Notes: a model not told the origin generated them from the letters alone. 37,565 bases of DNA from Gracilaria gracilis (GCA_030374805.1 JARGSG010000245.1:1-37565), one strand, 5' to 3'. Positions 10,842 through 21,805 are shown, numbered from the stretch's first letter. Made by a program: numbers and translations.

Positions 10842-13800
10842 ATGGCAGCAGTTGTAACAGCATCCGCCGGAGTGGTTAACGCTTTGGTGGCTTTTTGTGA
10901 CAAGGTTCCTGCTTTCGTAAACCGCTTGCGCGAACGCCAGGACCTCACCAGCGACAACCGCACCAGGCTGGATCTACTTCAACGCCATGTAGCAGGTATT
11001 CGACGTCTGACCCCCACGCTGGAATCAGTTGTTGCCGATGACCCCATAATGGACACCGTACTACACACGCATCTCACAACCATGGAGGAGGACTTTAAGG
11101 CACTCGAGGAGTGGCAGTCGCGAATAGCATCTGCCAAGTACACCGATCGCGTCAATCGCATGAAGCAAATCTTAGATCGCTGTGAACAAAGTGTGAACAA
11201 GTGCTTGGAGTTTCTAAGCGATAAAGTTGCACCGGTGTCCAGAGAGCTTCAACAACAGTCCATGCACCATGATTTCGTTCCCCATTGTAATGTGCCCCCG
11301 AACCCACCACGACTCATATTGGATTATCGCTCTACTTCAACATGCGAAGGCAGGCTGAAGGCCGCTGTATTGCAGGAAGGTAATTCCAGGATAGTTGGGG
11401 TGGTAGCCGTCGGGATGGGCGGTGTTGGTAAGACATGTGCACTGCGAGGCCTGGCGGAGGTTCAAGATATCAAGCGAAGGTTTACTGGAGGCGTGCTGTA
11501 CATTCAACTGGGAAACCATGCTACGTTATCACAAGTCATAACAGGAATTGCTACATTGGTGCAACGTACTGGCAATTTACCCCTGGCCGAAAGGTTGAAG
11601 GGCTCGAAAGAGTTACAGGAAGCTGTAGATGCTGCGTCGACTTGGTTCAAAAACCAAACATGCCTCTTGCTCATCGATGACATATGGCTGGTTAACGGCA
11701 TTTCTACAAGAGTGCCGAGAGTTCTGGCAACACTATTGAGCGGAAACAGCCGTCTGGTGTACACGACAAGATCTCAGAAGCTCATGGATGCATGCGACAA
11801 ACACATTAAGTTTAAAGCGCTGGAAACATATGGCGACAAAGCGCGAGAAATGTTGATGGAACATGCGAAGTTCGAGCGGAAAGTATCCTTGGCCCAAAGG
11901 AGTGAAGAAGCTGTAAGAGGTTTGCTGCGTATCTGCAATGGGCTTCCGGTGGCACTAGGAGTTGTGGGCGAGACGGTGCGGAGGGAGAGCGGGCAATTCG
12001 AGGATGACGTTGCACGCTCTTGGGAGCATGTGTACCATCGGATTCTGTCAAAGGAACAAAGTATAGCGGATGATGATGCAGAAGCCTACGGTTCGGTCAG
12101 GATTATTGTAGATTCGTCGTTGGACTTTTTGCAGTCTGATCGCGATGACATTTCTTTCGACAAGATGTTTCGTGCTTTGTGTGTTGTTGAGAAGCAGCAG
12201 AGGGTGCCGATTCACATGTTGCGAAACTTGTGGGGATTTTGCAATGTAGAGAGAACTGATGAAGTTGCGAAGGCGTTCGATGAGGTGAATCTTGTGCGTA
12301 GGTTTAGGCTCAACTCAGACGTATGGGTTCAGTTGCATGATGTCATCCTCGATATTGCACTTCGAAAAGCCTCGGAAAGGTACGAGGTGAAGACATGCTG
12401 GCGATCACTCGTTGATAACTACATCGGGCACGAAAAGTGTGTGGGTGAGGAAGCACAAAAAGCGGAAGTGAAGGCACCATCGGAAGAAGGAGGTGTTGAG
12501 TCGCTTTCGAGAGAGAAGAGTTGTTTGAAGCGTTGGTATCACAAAATGTGTTGCTACAACGTGAGCGGAACCATTGATGAGAGCAGCGAGCAGGCTGTGG
12601 AAGAAGTTGAGCTAAGGGCGGAAATCGAGAGCGGAAAGTGGAAATGGTGGAATATGCGAAATGATGATTATATCCGCGACAACGTGTGTCGGGCACTCCG
12701 GGGTGCGGGATACGAGAAGCAGCTTTTGTGGCTGTTATTGCAGCCGGAATGGATAGTGGATCGTCTGGTATACAACGGAATTTCGGCAGTGGAACGCGAT
12801 TTGAGTGTGGGAAAGAAGGTTGCAGAAGTTCATGAAGGTGGGAATGATGAATTGGTGCGGCACATGGAGATGGTTCGGAGAGCGGCTCGCATGGGTTGCA
12901 CTTTTGTGTTGGAGAACAACACCGTGAGAGAGGCTTGGTTTCAGATCCATGGAAGACTGTTGAGCTTCTCGACAGTGTGCGAGACAACGAAGCAGTTTGT
13001 TGCAGAGATGGAAGCACGTGCACCGAAGCCATGGGCAAAGGCTTCGGTGGGATTTTTGCAAAGGGCAAGTACGACTTCGTTGGACATTGTTAAAGTTCAT
13101 GGCTATGTGTATTCAGTTCAAATGGATGAAGAGAGGCTTTCTTGTTGCTGGGTCAGCGGAACAACAGTCGGAGTTACACAGTACAACTTTGCAAGCGGTT
13201 TCTCTGAAACACAACGACAGAAGTGCGACGAAATTGGGACGCGACTGGATAAGTATTTGTTGCAGAACTGTGTTGAGTTATCATCGAATTTGAAGATAGT
13301 GGTGATCGGACTTCCGCATGGGGCGATATGGATATGGAATACGGAAACGGGGCAGACAACGCAGAGTGGTAGCTGTCATGATAAAGGGGTACTGTGCGTT
13401 GCTGTCAGTGACGACGGCGGTTTGATAGCGTCGGGTTCCCATGACGAAACTGTTCGTGTATGGGAAGCCAGCAGCGGATCATCTGTGGGACACGCACTTG
13501 TTGGTCACACGGGTGGCATTGACTGCGTTGCGTGGAGCAGCGACGGGAGGCGTGTTGCGTCTGGCTCGAGGGACGGCACGATTCGTGTGTGGAATGTGGA
13601 GAGCAGAGAAGTTGTGGGGCAGGCGCTGGTTGGACACACTGACGATGTGAATTGTGTGGCGTGGAGTGTGGACGGAAAGCGAATTGTATCCGGCTCGAAT
13701 GACAGAAGCGTGCGCGTGTGGGATGTGGAAGGCGGACAGCAAGTGGGAGCGGCGCTGGTTGGCCACGGCGGCTGGGTGCTTTGCGCTTCATGGAGCGCGG

Positions 13801-15009
13801 ACGGCACACGTGTTGTGTCCGGCTCGACGGACAGCTCCGTGCGCGTTTGGGACGTGAGCAGCGGACAGATTGTTGGACAGCCGCTCGTTGGTCACACGAA
13901 TAGTGTGCGTTGTGTGAGGTGGAACGGAAACGGAAGACAAATTGTGTCCGGATCATTGGACAGGAGCGCGCGAGTGTGGGCTCCGGGTGAGAGCGGAGAG
14001 AGCGTTGCACAGGCGCAGTGCGGACACACAGCACCGGTGCTTTGCGTTGCGCCGAACCGAAACGAGACGCGTGCGTTGAGCGGTTCCGACGACTGCACGG
14101 TTCGCATGTGGGATGTGCGAAGCGGAGCGGCGGTGGGAGAGGCGTTTGTTGGGCACACCGCTACGGTGCTTTGTGTTGCGTGGAGCGCGGACGAGCGGCG
14201 GTTTGTGTCGGGCGGCCAGGACAAGAGCGTGCGCGTGTGGGACGCTGACAGCGGCCGAGCGGTGGGGGAGCCGCTCGTTGGGCACACAGCACTTTGTGCG
14301 TTGCGTAGCTTGGAGCGCCGATGGAAAACGTGTGGCGTCGGGCGGAGCTGACAACAGCGTGCGACTGTGGGATGTGGACAGCGGGCAAGCTCTGGGAGCG
14401 CCGCTGATTGGTCACGAGGACTGGGTGTTCAGTGTGGCGTGGAGCGCGGATGGGACGCAAGTGGTGTCCGGCTCACGAGACCACACGGTGCGCGTGTGGA
14501 CGGTGCACAGCGAGCAGCGTTTGACACACAGAATGCCGGCTCACGACGACGCAGTATTTTGCGTGGCGTGGAGCTACGACGGCAAGTGGGTAGTGTCCGG
14601 GTCGAGGGACGAAACTGTTCGCGTGTGGAATACGGCGAACGGAGCGGAGGTAGCGCGGCCGCTGCAGCACGACGAGAGGGTCGTGGAGGTGGGCCTGAAC
14701 GAGGACGGGTCGTACGTTGTGTCGCGGGAGTGGGGGACAGGAAAAGGAAGGATTTGGCGCGTGGGCGACGGGGCGTGCGTTGCGACGAGTGACGACGAGG
14801 CGTGGGGCGCCAAGCTGCACGCGCTGCAGCAGCAGCGCCTTTCCACCTCCAGACACGCCGAGGGCTGGAGCGGGACCGGTGCAGTGACGCATCGGCAGGC
14901 AGACGGCAGCGACGTGTGGCTCGGAACGAGCGACGGCAGAGTGGATCGCTTCGGTGAGCTGTGGTACTCGGACTCCGAATTTGGGCACTGCAGAGTAATT
15001 ACGGAGTGA
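10842..15009 (+). CDS. NB-ARC/WD40-repeat STAND NTPase, one frameshift in the WD40 array
   Basis: STAND-class switch protein of about 1389 residues if the single frameshift is ignored. The start ATG at 10842 has a good context (AAAACCATGG). Residues 1-170 form a helical N-terminal domain of unknown type. The NB-ARC ATPase follows: P-loop GMGGVGKT (191-198), Walker B LLLIDDIW (275-282), YTTRS sensor segment (about 307-311), GLPVAL (367-372) and an LHD in place of MHD (498-500). A middle helical region (about 520-840) leads to roughly eleven WD40 repeats (about 845-1340; typical unit VGHT..V.CVAWSADG..VVSGS.D.SVRVWDV). Near 14290 one extra base switches frame: the first frame stops at 14349-14351, while the second carries on seamlessly to a TGA at 15007-15009. 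In the family, the repeats sense a partner and NB-ARC triggers signalling, often in immunity or cell death; the ligand here is unknown. The last nine codons lie in a repeat shared with 17522. No introns are seen. Confidence 0.9.
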
Positions 15010-15345
15010 TTTGGGCGCGGAATAATTACAGAGAAATTGGCGTTAATTAATCGTTTGCCACGTATGCGCCACCGTTTCCCCATCCACACTTTACAGAACT
15101 TTACACCGTTAGTGAGTAACTCTGTGGTGGTAGATACTTTGATACTTTGGACTACTTCTTACTCTGCAACTTGTGCTCAGTCAACCACGCAAGTCTCGTT
15201 GTCCGCCGTGCGAAGCATCCGAGTTGAGGCCGAGTTGAGGAACTGTAACGCGCCCGCCGTCACTTGTCGCAAAATCTGCGTCGCCGGCGCCTGCCCGGCC
15301 GCCAAGTGCTTACGGCAGCGCCCTGCGCTCGCACGTTTCCCCCGA
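14979..15345. repeat. Copy A of a duplicated segment (with 17522-17830)
   Basis: Begins at ATTTGGGCACTGCAGA within the last codons of the NB-ARC/WD40 gene and aligns, with indels, to 17522-17830. Matching blocks include AATTACGGAGTGA, CCCATCCACAC, TTAGTGAGT, CTTGTGCTC, GTCTCGTTGTCCG and TCTGCGTCGCCGGCGC. Its first 60 bp contain two diverged direct copies of a 26-30-bp unit (TTTGGGC...TAATTACGGAG). On the minus strand it holds a broken copy (TADNETCVVD then stop) of the secreted-protein gene at 17630-18019, plus an extra insertion of about 50 bp near 15220-15270. Confidence 0.7.
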
Positions 15346-15460
15346 ACTGCGAGTCGCGTACGTAGCGCAGCGGCTTGCGCGTACGCCGGTGGCAGTCCGT
15401 CACGCAGAACGGCGTGTAAATCAGCTTCATTGTCTCAAGTCTCTACTTTGAAACAATAAA

Positions 15461-16738
15461 TCCGATATTCCTCTTCATTCCAACGTAGCCCTTGTCCATG
15501 ATGACCGCCCATCACTAACGTTCAAAACCTTCTCCTTCTTAGTTTTTGCCCATGGCTCTTTATTAAATTCGAGGTTTTCCTTTACTGCTAGGTTTTCCTT
15601 TACTGCTACGGATCCTGGTTGGATCCAATCCACACGATAGCGCTCACACTTCCACATTTTGTCCGTAAAGGTTGTGCTTTGAATTTTTGGCCGCCTTCCT
15701 TTGAACACTGTGGTCGATTTATGGGCAAGAATAAAACATCAGTTGCATATCGACAATACTGAAAGGCTTAAAAAACTTTATTCTTTTCCGTTACATGTGA
15801 ATTCTTAAAGAATTTCCCAATTCCCATGACATAGTGTACAATAAAGTCTGTTTCAGAAAAACTGCCAGAAGTAGTCACAGATCTGTGAAAGGTTGCTGTC
15901 TTTATTCGCAATAAACGGGCGAGAGAATCCCATGATCCCCCGACTTTTCAACCACTCAAAGTTTTAAATAAAATGTTGAAACAGAAGATAGGCGATTCAT
16001 TTCTACCACCTTTCTTCCCAGCGGAAGACCTGAACCTCTCTGATCTCTTTAAAACATCCTTGATCTCATTTCAGGTGAAGCTCATCATATTAATAACCCC
16101 AAACTCTTCTACAGTTTCGTAGAAAATATCAAAAACTGGGTGTTCTATAATTGTGTCTTTATTCTAATCATCGTACTTGTCTTCTGAAAATTAACTGATA
16201 TCTTCTTGACAAGCTTTTTCAGTTTCTTGAAAAAACTTCAAGCCTATTTTTCCGTGAGTTTTCGCAGTTCTGTGGCGAATGCATGAGTATTTTGTAGTTG
16301 TTTTGGGTAGTTTAGCATTTGTGTACTAGCAACTAAAGTGGTATCCGTGCTATTGTTTTATGTAATTACAAATGGGGCACCTATCCAGGAACGAAAGAGT
16401 TTATTAAAGGCCTTCGTGAGTGCGTAATGTGCAGCTCTTGTCTCGTATGGAACAAAGATATGAAAAGTCAATGACAGTTCCGTATTCACCTTTGATCCTA
16501 ATGAAAACGTCTCATTTGTAGTTTTGTACTGTCTGGTTTTGTATATGGGTCAAATTACGAGGACAAATTGACAAAAAATATTAAAAGGTCGCGAGAAAAG
16601 CGAGGAGCAAAAATGGTTTTTGTGTTGTCAGCGCAAAGCTCCTTCTAAAGAAACAATCGGGCAAACCGGCTACTTTTATCCAAAGCACAGCAAGACTTTT
16701 TTCTATAGATTTTGACATAAAAATATGCGCCTTGTCAC
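15461..16738. other. AT-rich intergenic DNA, no gene seen
   Basis: Only short unconvincing ORFs occur. One on the minus strand (15708-15475) is 77 codons long and contains the 18-bp duplication described separately (AVKENLAVKENL). It has no recognisable domain. Confidence 0.5.
15572..15607. repeat. 18-bp tandem duplication
   Basis: AGGTTTTCCTTTACTGCT occurs twice in direct succession with no mismatch. Confidence 0.8.
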
Positions 16739-17189
16739 ATGGTGCATTTTTCTTACTCTCCAAAGTCGTACCGTGAATCAGATCACTACCCTACCAACAA
16801 AATAGATTTGAAGCTAAAGAAAAGTTGCACGCAGCTCGTTACGAGACATATCGTAAAAGGCATCCAAAAAATTGCCATAAAGAGCAACAATGCTCCCAAC
16901 GTGGCTGCGCCCTTGGCCAGCGCATGTGAGCTGGGCAACCGAGTACACATGGCCATTGGGCCCAGTGCACACGCAGGCACACGGGTGCAGCGAGCGCGCG
17001 TGGCACACACATATCTGCCGTATCTATGGCAGCGCTGCGCGCGACCTTTGTCGTCCTCAAAGGGGCGCGGCGCGGCGCGCGCGGCTCGAGACCGCCGCTG
17101 CTTGCAGCGGCGCTACGACTCCTTACTTGGGGGTGGCCACCACCGCCTCCGCGCGTACAAATGGGCACCCGCCTCCGGCCACTCACACC

Positions 17190-17232
17190 ACAACGACAAC
17201 AACAACAACAACAACAACCACCACCACCAGCA
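17190..17232. repeat. (CAA)n/(CCA)n trinucleotide microsatellite
   Basis: About seven CAA units run into a short CCA run. Read in other frames it gives poly-Gln, poly-Thr or poly-Val, so the ORFs crossing it are not evidence of a gene. Confidence 0.85.
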
Positions 17233-17395
17233 CACCGTCGCCGCCCCGCGCGGCGCGGCCGTCATCGTCGCCGCCTCTACGCGCGCCGCCGCGCGCCCCG
17301 CTCATCGCGCCACGCACGCGCAGTTCCTTCATCCCGCCGGGCGCATCTTCGTTTATCGCCGCCGCCGCCGCCGCTGGTCGCCACCGGCGGTTGAT

Positions 17396-17521
17396 GGCGC
17401 GCACCACCATGCACAGCAGCATGTGGCGCGCCTGCGGCATTGCGCACATCTGCGTGGTGGGCGGCGGCAACGCGGCGCAGGTACAACGGTACTGGCCGCG
17501 CTGCTGTCGCACGCGCACGCG
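17396..17521 (+). pseudogene. 5' fragment of an opine-dehydrogenase-like gene
   Basis: Starting at ATG 17396 (further in-frame ATGs follow), the frame leads to HICVVGGGNAAQVQ, the GxGxxG/A-type NAD-binding turn at the start of octopine/nopaline-type opine dehydrogenases. One base appears to be missing after this, and the neighbouring frame continues LAALLSHA, the expected next helix. At 17522 the sequence changes abruptly to repeat copy B, which supplies a stop (FGHCRIITE then TGA). Opine dehydrogenases reductively join an amino acid and a 2-oxoacid such as pyruvate, using NAD(P)H. Only about 40 of roughly 400 residues are present, so this is a truncated or captured fragment. Another Rossmann enzyme cannot be excluded. 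Confidence 0.45.
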
Positions 17522-17830
17522 ATTTGGGCACTGCAGAATAATTACGGAGTGAACTGGGCGCGAAATAATTATTTATTACAGACTTACAGCCACGTTGTCC
17601 CATCCACACGTTGTCCACACGTTAGTGAGTCATAGGTGGGAGTAAAACGACTGTTTATACCACAAGTATGTCGATGAGATGCAGATCGAACACCCAACAC
17701 AGTTTTGCACGCCGCTGGTTTGCACCTTGTGCTCGCCGTCGACAACCATCCACGTCTCGTTGTCCGCGCATCTGCGTCGCCGGCGCTCGCCCCGCAGCCA
17801 AGTGCTTGCAAAACGGGACGTCGCCGTCCG
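17522..17830. repeat. Copy B of the duplicated segment
   Basis: Partner of 14979-15345. Its left border (ATTTGGGCACTGCAGA) is exactly where similarity to copy A begins, while the DNA to its left (the opine-dehydrogenase-like fragment) differs completely from the WD40 gene at the left of copy A. It contains the 3' part of the minus-strand secreted-protein ORF. Confidence 0.7.
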
Positions 17831-18019
17831 CGTCCGTTGCAGCAGCGGGAATGTGAAGATGGCGGAGCAGTTGGCGAACGGCCGGTCGAATTCTACAAAC
17901 CTCTTCTTGGCGAGCATATGTGGACGCGCTGACACTCCAAGGATGAGCGCAACCAGCCACACGGCGATAAGCACTGTAGGGCTCATTGTAGCGGCTGCTT
18001 TGGATGCAGAGGATTGCAA
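17630..18019 (-). CDS. Small secreted protein, unknown family
   Basis: A 129-codon minus-strand ORF with ATGs at 18019 and 17986. From the second ATG the product opens with a clear signal peptide (SPTVLIAVWLVALILGVSA, cleavage after the Ala), so 17986 is the likelier start. The mature part is basic (an RRRRR run), with a few cysteines and Asn-x-Ser/Thr sites (NCS, NET). A TTTTAAA box 85-120 bp upstream fits a promoter. A broken homologue of the 3' half lies at 15170-15345. Neighbouring frames also show coding-like stretches (a frameshift near 17830 is possible), so the true C-terminus may differ. No domain recognised; extracellular by inference. Confidence 0.4.
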   Translation of the reverse strand: MQSSASKAAATMSPTVLIAVWLVALILGVSARPHMLAKKRFVEFDRPFANCSAIFTFPLLQRTRTATSRFASTWLRGERRRRRCADNETWMVVDGEHKVQTSGVQNCVGCSICISSTYLWYKQSFYSHL

Positions 18020-18103
18020 CTAGTTGTGATATGGTGAGTTGGCCTACGTTTGGATGTGTAGGAGTAGTGCGTGCGGGAAGCAATCGCGGAGGAGTGCAGT
18101 CAG

Positions 18104-18113
18104 CCTTTTAAAC
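18104..18113 (-). promoter_or_regulatory. TATA-like box upstream of the 17630-18019 ORF
   Basis: TTTTAAA in minus-strand sense, about 85 bp before the ATG at 18019 and about 120 bp before the preferred ATG at 17986, comparable to the TATA-ATG spacing of the NB-ARC gene. Confidence 0.35.
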
Positions 18114-19640
18114 AGTTCGGATCAAAGTTCCCACCAAACAGTTGTATCCAGGTTGAAGTCTTCAGGCAACCTGGAAGCACGTTCTGGATGGAAGCTGATC
18201 AAGTGGTAAACTGCTTCAATATGTGCACAGCATTTCGGCTGCACCCACTGATAATTACAACTGCTTATAAAGTGTATACAAGCCGGAGGAGAGGCACCAA
18301 AGTGCCCCAATAGGCAAATCCTTGCCAAAACTGGATACTTTGAAAGTATGCTAAGCATACAAAGTAACCAAAAACTGCGTTTATAACAATTTGTAGTTTT
18401 TTCATGTTGAGAATTTTAATCATCTAAAGAAAAAGATGTTGACCTTGTAAATGATCGAAAGAAGCTTTCCAAAAAAAAACCTGTTACTTCTTTTAAATCA
18501 CGTCATGGTTCTAGAAAAGTATCTCCATATTCGAAAGCTCTATTAACATAACTTTAACACAGATTTGATGTTAAAGCATTACGTTTCGAAACGTTTTTTT
18601 ACTTTATATTTGTTCAACTGTTAACCTTTGTAAACAGTAAACGCCGAAAAAAACTATTTTGTGTAGAAATTAGGCAACATGTACACTTCTTTTAGAAAGT
18701 ATGTATATTTCAAACGGGACTGTAATACTCGTGTTGGACATAGCTGAAACGAAACATTTTTATATTGTGTATGTAGGCAATAAGGTTTATACCATATGCT
18801 GCGATAAACTGGTTTGCAGAAATCATTAAATACTTTGGTACTTGCTTGAAAACTCGTTTCGAAACTTAAGAAAAGTATTATATATTTAATGCAAAATCCC
18901 TTCAAATATTCATTTACATTTCAGCAAAATCTGGTCTCTTTTTGTCTAAATAATAAGGCTTATTTACGTAACTGTTAGTTTTTAGTATATGTGTTCTTGT
19001 AATGTAATATGCTTTTTGACACAACAATGCAGAATTTAAACCATAAAGACTGGTTGGTTATAATTATCCCAAAATTGTCGTTCAACTCGTCTGACAAAAA
19101 TATAAAAGAAGCTTAGATATGGTACTGAAGTTAAAGTTACCCAAAATCTCTGTTGTCTTGTAAATGTTTTAGGCGATTAACTATTGTTGAAAGCGATTTA
19201 GATGCTGTTGTCTGTACGGTTCTTGTCGCGGTTGGATCCTATATCTTTGAATCACTATTAACGCCGATTTTCCTTGCAAAGTACTCAGTAATCTACCAAT
19301 ACCTCCCGCAGAAACTGAAAACAGCAGCTCAGTTCTAGCGAAGTAGTTGCTGATATTGAATTTATGATGAAAGATTCTTTCTTGGCAAGATGATCTTGGT
19401 CAACAACGTGGCGCCAGTCGTGGGTGGCTTTCCAGGACGCAATTGCTTAATAAGATGCCCGGTTTCTATCACTTGTCAAGAATACAATGACGAACGGCGC
19501 CATAATTAATACTCGTATTTCGTCTGGATATACCAAGTTGGTGGGCTCGGTGAAACCGCCAGTGCCCTAGGCTTTGTAAAGATGGACATGTCTAGCCAGT
19601 CTCTTCAATGATGCCGTTTGTAGCTGCAACGATAGCTACA
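18114..19640. other. AT-rich intergenic DNA, no gene seen
   Basis: Strongly AT-rich with long A and T runs. ORFs are short and of low complexity. One 15-bp near-palindrome (GTATGCT A AGCATAC) occurs near 18345. Nothing else was recognised. Confidence 0.5.
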
Positions 19641-19904
19641 CCCTAGAAATAGCACGAATGAATACTCAAATGGCATTCATGAAAAGAAATTCCGTACGAC
19701 CTGTTTTCATACATTTCGACGCAGGAGGCTGTACTCACCACTCGAATGCGATACATGAACGCACCAAACACCCAGATTTTGCATGCACAGATACTTTCAG
19801 CGACATACTTGCGTTTGGATGGGAGCCGGTCCTGGTTTTGGAGACGTGTTTTACACCTGAGAATGTCAGCTGCATGGAGATATTCCAAATGACTGCAGTA
19901 GGTG

Positions 19905-20447
19905 GTCCAGCACAGTGTTGGCGCCCGAGGGGCAGCTCCAGCTCGGTGCTGACGTTGGGCGGCGCGCAGCACGTGACGCGGCGCGATGCCCGACAGCTGC
20001 AGCAGCTTGGCGCTGCCGTATATATACGGTGGAGCTCGCGGCGCTCGGGCGGCTGGAACAGCTGTGCACGTGTACGTCCAATGCGCGTGTGCAGCTGGCA
20101 ACACGGGGCCACGTGTACGGCGTGTGCTACATTTACAAAAGTGCGCCGCGCAGCACGTGCCGAACGGCGGGCCGAACGGCGCCAGCTGCACCGTGGTGCA
20201 CAGCAGATGCAGCGTGGCGGCGTGCGAGACGACGAAGCGCGCCGAGTGCGGCAGCGCCGTCGCCTCGTACACTGTGTAGCGCTGCACGTCGCGCAGCGAC
20301 GAGCCGTTCGACGGCGACGGCGACAGCGCTGGCGGCCGCGGCGGCACGGGATAGCACACCAGGCGTAGCCCGGTCTGCAGCGTACAGCGCGCGGGCTGCG
20401 CCGTGCGGGCACACGATGAGCGTGGCGCGCGGTTTCATGCGCGCCAA
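19905..20447 (-). pseudogene. Frameshifted gene remnant with GMC-oxidoreductase-like end
   Basis: Very GC-rich minus-strand coding remnant spread over three frames. It opens at ATG 20447 (MARMKPRATLIVCPHGAAR), about 55 bp after a TTTAA box. It then shifts to a frame with good GC third positions (LVCYPVPPRPPALSPSPS, later FVVSHAATLHLLCTTVQL). Further on, QLFQPPERREL (near 20050), GSAKLLQLSGIAPRHVL (about 20016-19966) and NVSTELELPLGR (near 19925-19958) match, in order, the region around the second GMC signature (GSPxLLxLSGIG followed by ELPGVGRNL) of glucose-methanol-choline oxidoreductases. Those are flavoenzymes that oxidise alcohols. The first half does not show the FAD-binding GxGxxG, so the remnant could be a chimera of an unknown gene and a GMC fragment. 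Two signature residues (P and G) are Ala here. Confidence 0.45.
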
Positions 20448-20498
20448 TGGAAGACAGCTCTCTGCGCTGAGAAGTTACGGCGGCGGCGAAGGTGCGCG

Positions 20499-20506
20499 CC
20501 TTAAAT
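20499..20506 (-). promoter_or_regulatory. TATA-like box upstream of the GMC-like remnant
   Basis: ATTTAAGG in minus-strand sense, about 55 bp before the ATG at 20447. Confidence 0.3.
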
Positions 20507-21072
20507 GTAGCGCTGCTGCCGGAGCGAATGTTCTCGCGCGAGCGAGCTCGCCCGTGCGCTATGGCGCGTGGTGAGCGCCGCCACCGACGGCGCCATTAGA
20601 GAGCGCGATGGCCGTTTGATTTGTTACTAGCGCGACAAACGCAGCTGCCGCGCTCGTGTACCGTTCCGACGCGCGGTGCTCGTGCGGCCGAGGGGAGCGC
20701 GCTGCCAACAATTTTGTGCTCGGCTGCCGGCGCGCCGCTCTGTTCACTCATGCCACGCTTGTTCCAGGCCGCCTGCAGCCGCAGCACTATCGCCGGCGCT
20801 CGCGAGTGTGGGCGCGCGTGCGCTGATTCGCTGCCGCGGCGCCAATGGCACTGTGCCTTCGCGTGTAGCGATACCGTTGTAGCGCTCACACCTTCGGCAA
20901 CCACTTTCAGAGAAAGCGACATAATCACAACTCCTCGGAGAGTTGTAAAGTGTTACTTGGCTAGTGCTACGTAATCTGCAGAGAATTGTACGTAATATAT
21001 AGAGTATGCTACGTAATATGTAGATAATCGTTTTTGTAGGAAAGTGCTTCCCAAACGAGAAACAATCTACGT

Positions 21073-21080
21073 TATAAAAG
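21073..21080 (+). promoter_or_regulatory. TATA box, plus strand
   Basis: TATAAAAG in a good context, about 97 bp before the ATG at 21170. The spacing resembles that of the NB-ARC gene promoter. Confidence 0.5.
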
Positions 21081-21169
21081 ACGTTGAGAACGAGCCTCCA
21101 AGAGAGTCGTCCGGCAGCTTTGTTGCTCACTTCAAAGTAAGCGCCTACAAGCGCTAACACCCACGCGCC

Positions 21170-21471
21170 ATGTCGGCGTGCAATGCGCGCGCGCACAATG
21201 CTCCTGCTGTCGCAAACATTTTCACCTCTTTCGTCTTCCTTCCAATCACAAACCTCCGCCCCAACTCTGCGAGTGCGTGCACACGCCGCTCGTTCTTATT
21301 AATTAAACGCTCGTAGATAATCGTAGCACGCGTAGAGAACACACCACTCAACCTTGTTTGCCGCATAATTCCTCTCACTTTAGCCATGTTTTACTTTAAG
21401 TATTATCCTGCCTTTGACCCATTGTTCAGTGATGCTCCCCGTCATTTCAACTTTCCAAACTACAGAACATA
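21170..21471 (+). pseudogene. Short unknown ORF behind a TATA box, one in-frame stop
   Basis: ATG at 21170 opens 48 codons (MSACNARAHNAPAVANIFTS...) ended by TAG at 21314-21316. The same frame stays open for another 51 codons (...MFYFKYYPAFDPLFSDAPRH...) to a TAG at 21469-21471. An uninterrupted 77-codon ORF runs antisense over 21387-21154 (start MAKVRGIMRQTRLSG), but no TATA box precedes it, so I prefer the plus strand. I recognise no family on either strand. It may be a genuine small peptide gene, a gene broken by one nonsense change, or the leader of the next TATA-driven unit. Confidence 0.25.
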
Positions 21472-21805
21472 GATAATGGCTTGCAATTACATCAATTTAT
21501 ATGTGCACTAATTCCGCCACCAGTCCTCGGAACTACACAACAGGCTTCACTCGAAGGTTTCGAGCAGAAGACCCCGCTGATGTTGAGGCGTCGTTCAACG
21601 AATTGAAGAGCAGCCAAATGGCCGGAATGCAGGCTGTTGGAGCAACCCCAGTTCCCAGCATATTCTGTCTCAATTACTGTAATACAAACGTTGTACTACA
21701 AGCCAAGTCACGCTTGATCACCGTTATCGGCTTGTAGCTAACGCTCATCAGAGACAGTGGCTAGCTTGTAACTTAGTCCTCAGTTGTAGATGTAGTTCTA
21801 CAAAG

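Noticed and set aside
11337..14460. Long ORFs on the minus strand opposite the NB-ARC/WD40 gene
   Set aside because: They mirror the repeated WD40 codons and carry repetitive Arg/Ser/Pro/His content with no motifs; they are shadows of the plus-strand gene.
17183..17518. Minus-strand ORF with a long poly-Val run
   Set aside because: The run comes from the (CAA)n microsatellite; no domain and extreme composition.
19735..20412. Long Arg/Cys-rich and Ala-rich ORFs on both strands
   Set aside because: Composition effects of very GC-rich DNA; only the frame pieces with GMC-like motifs were kept.
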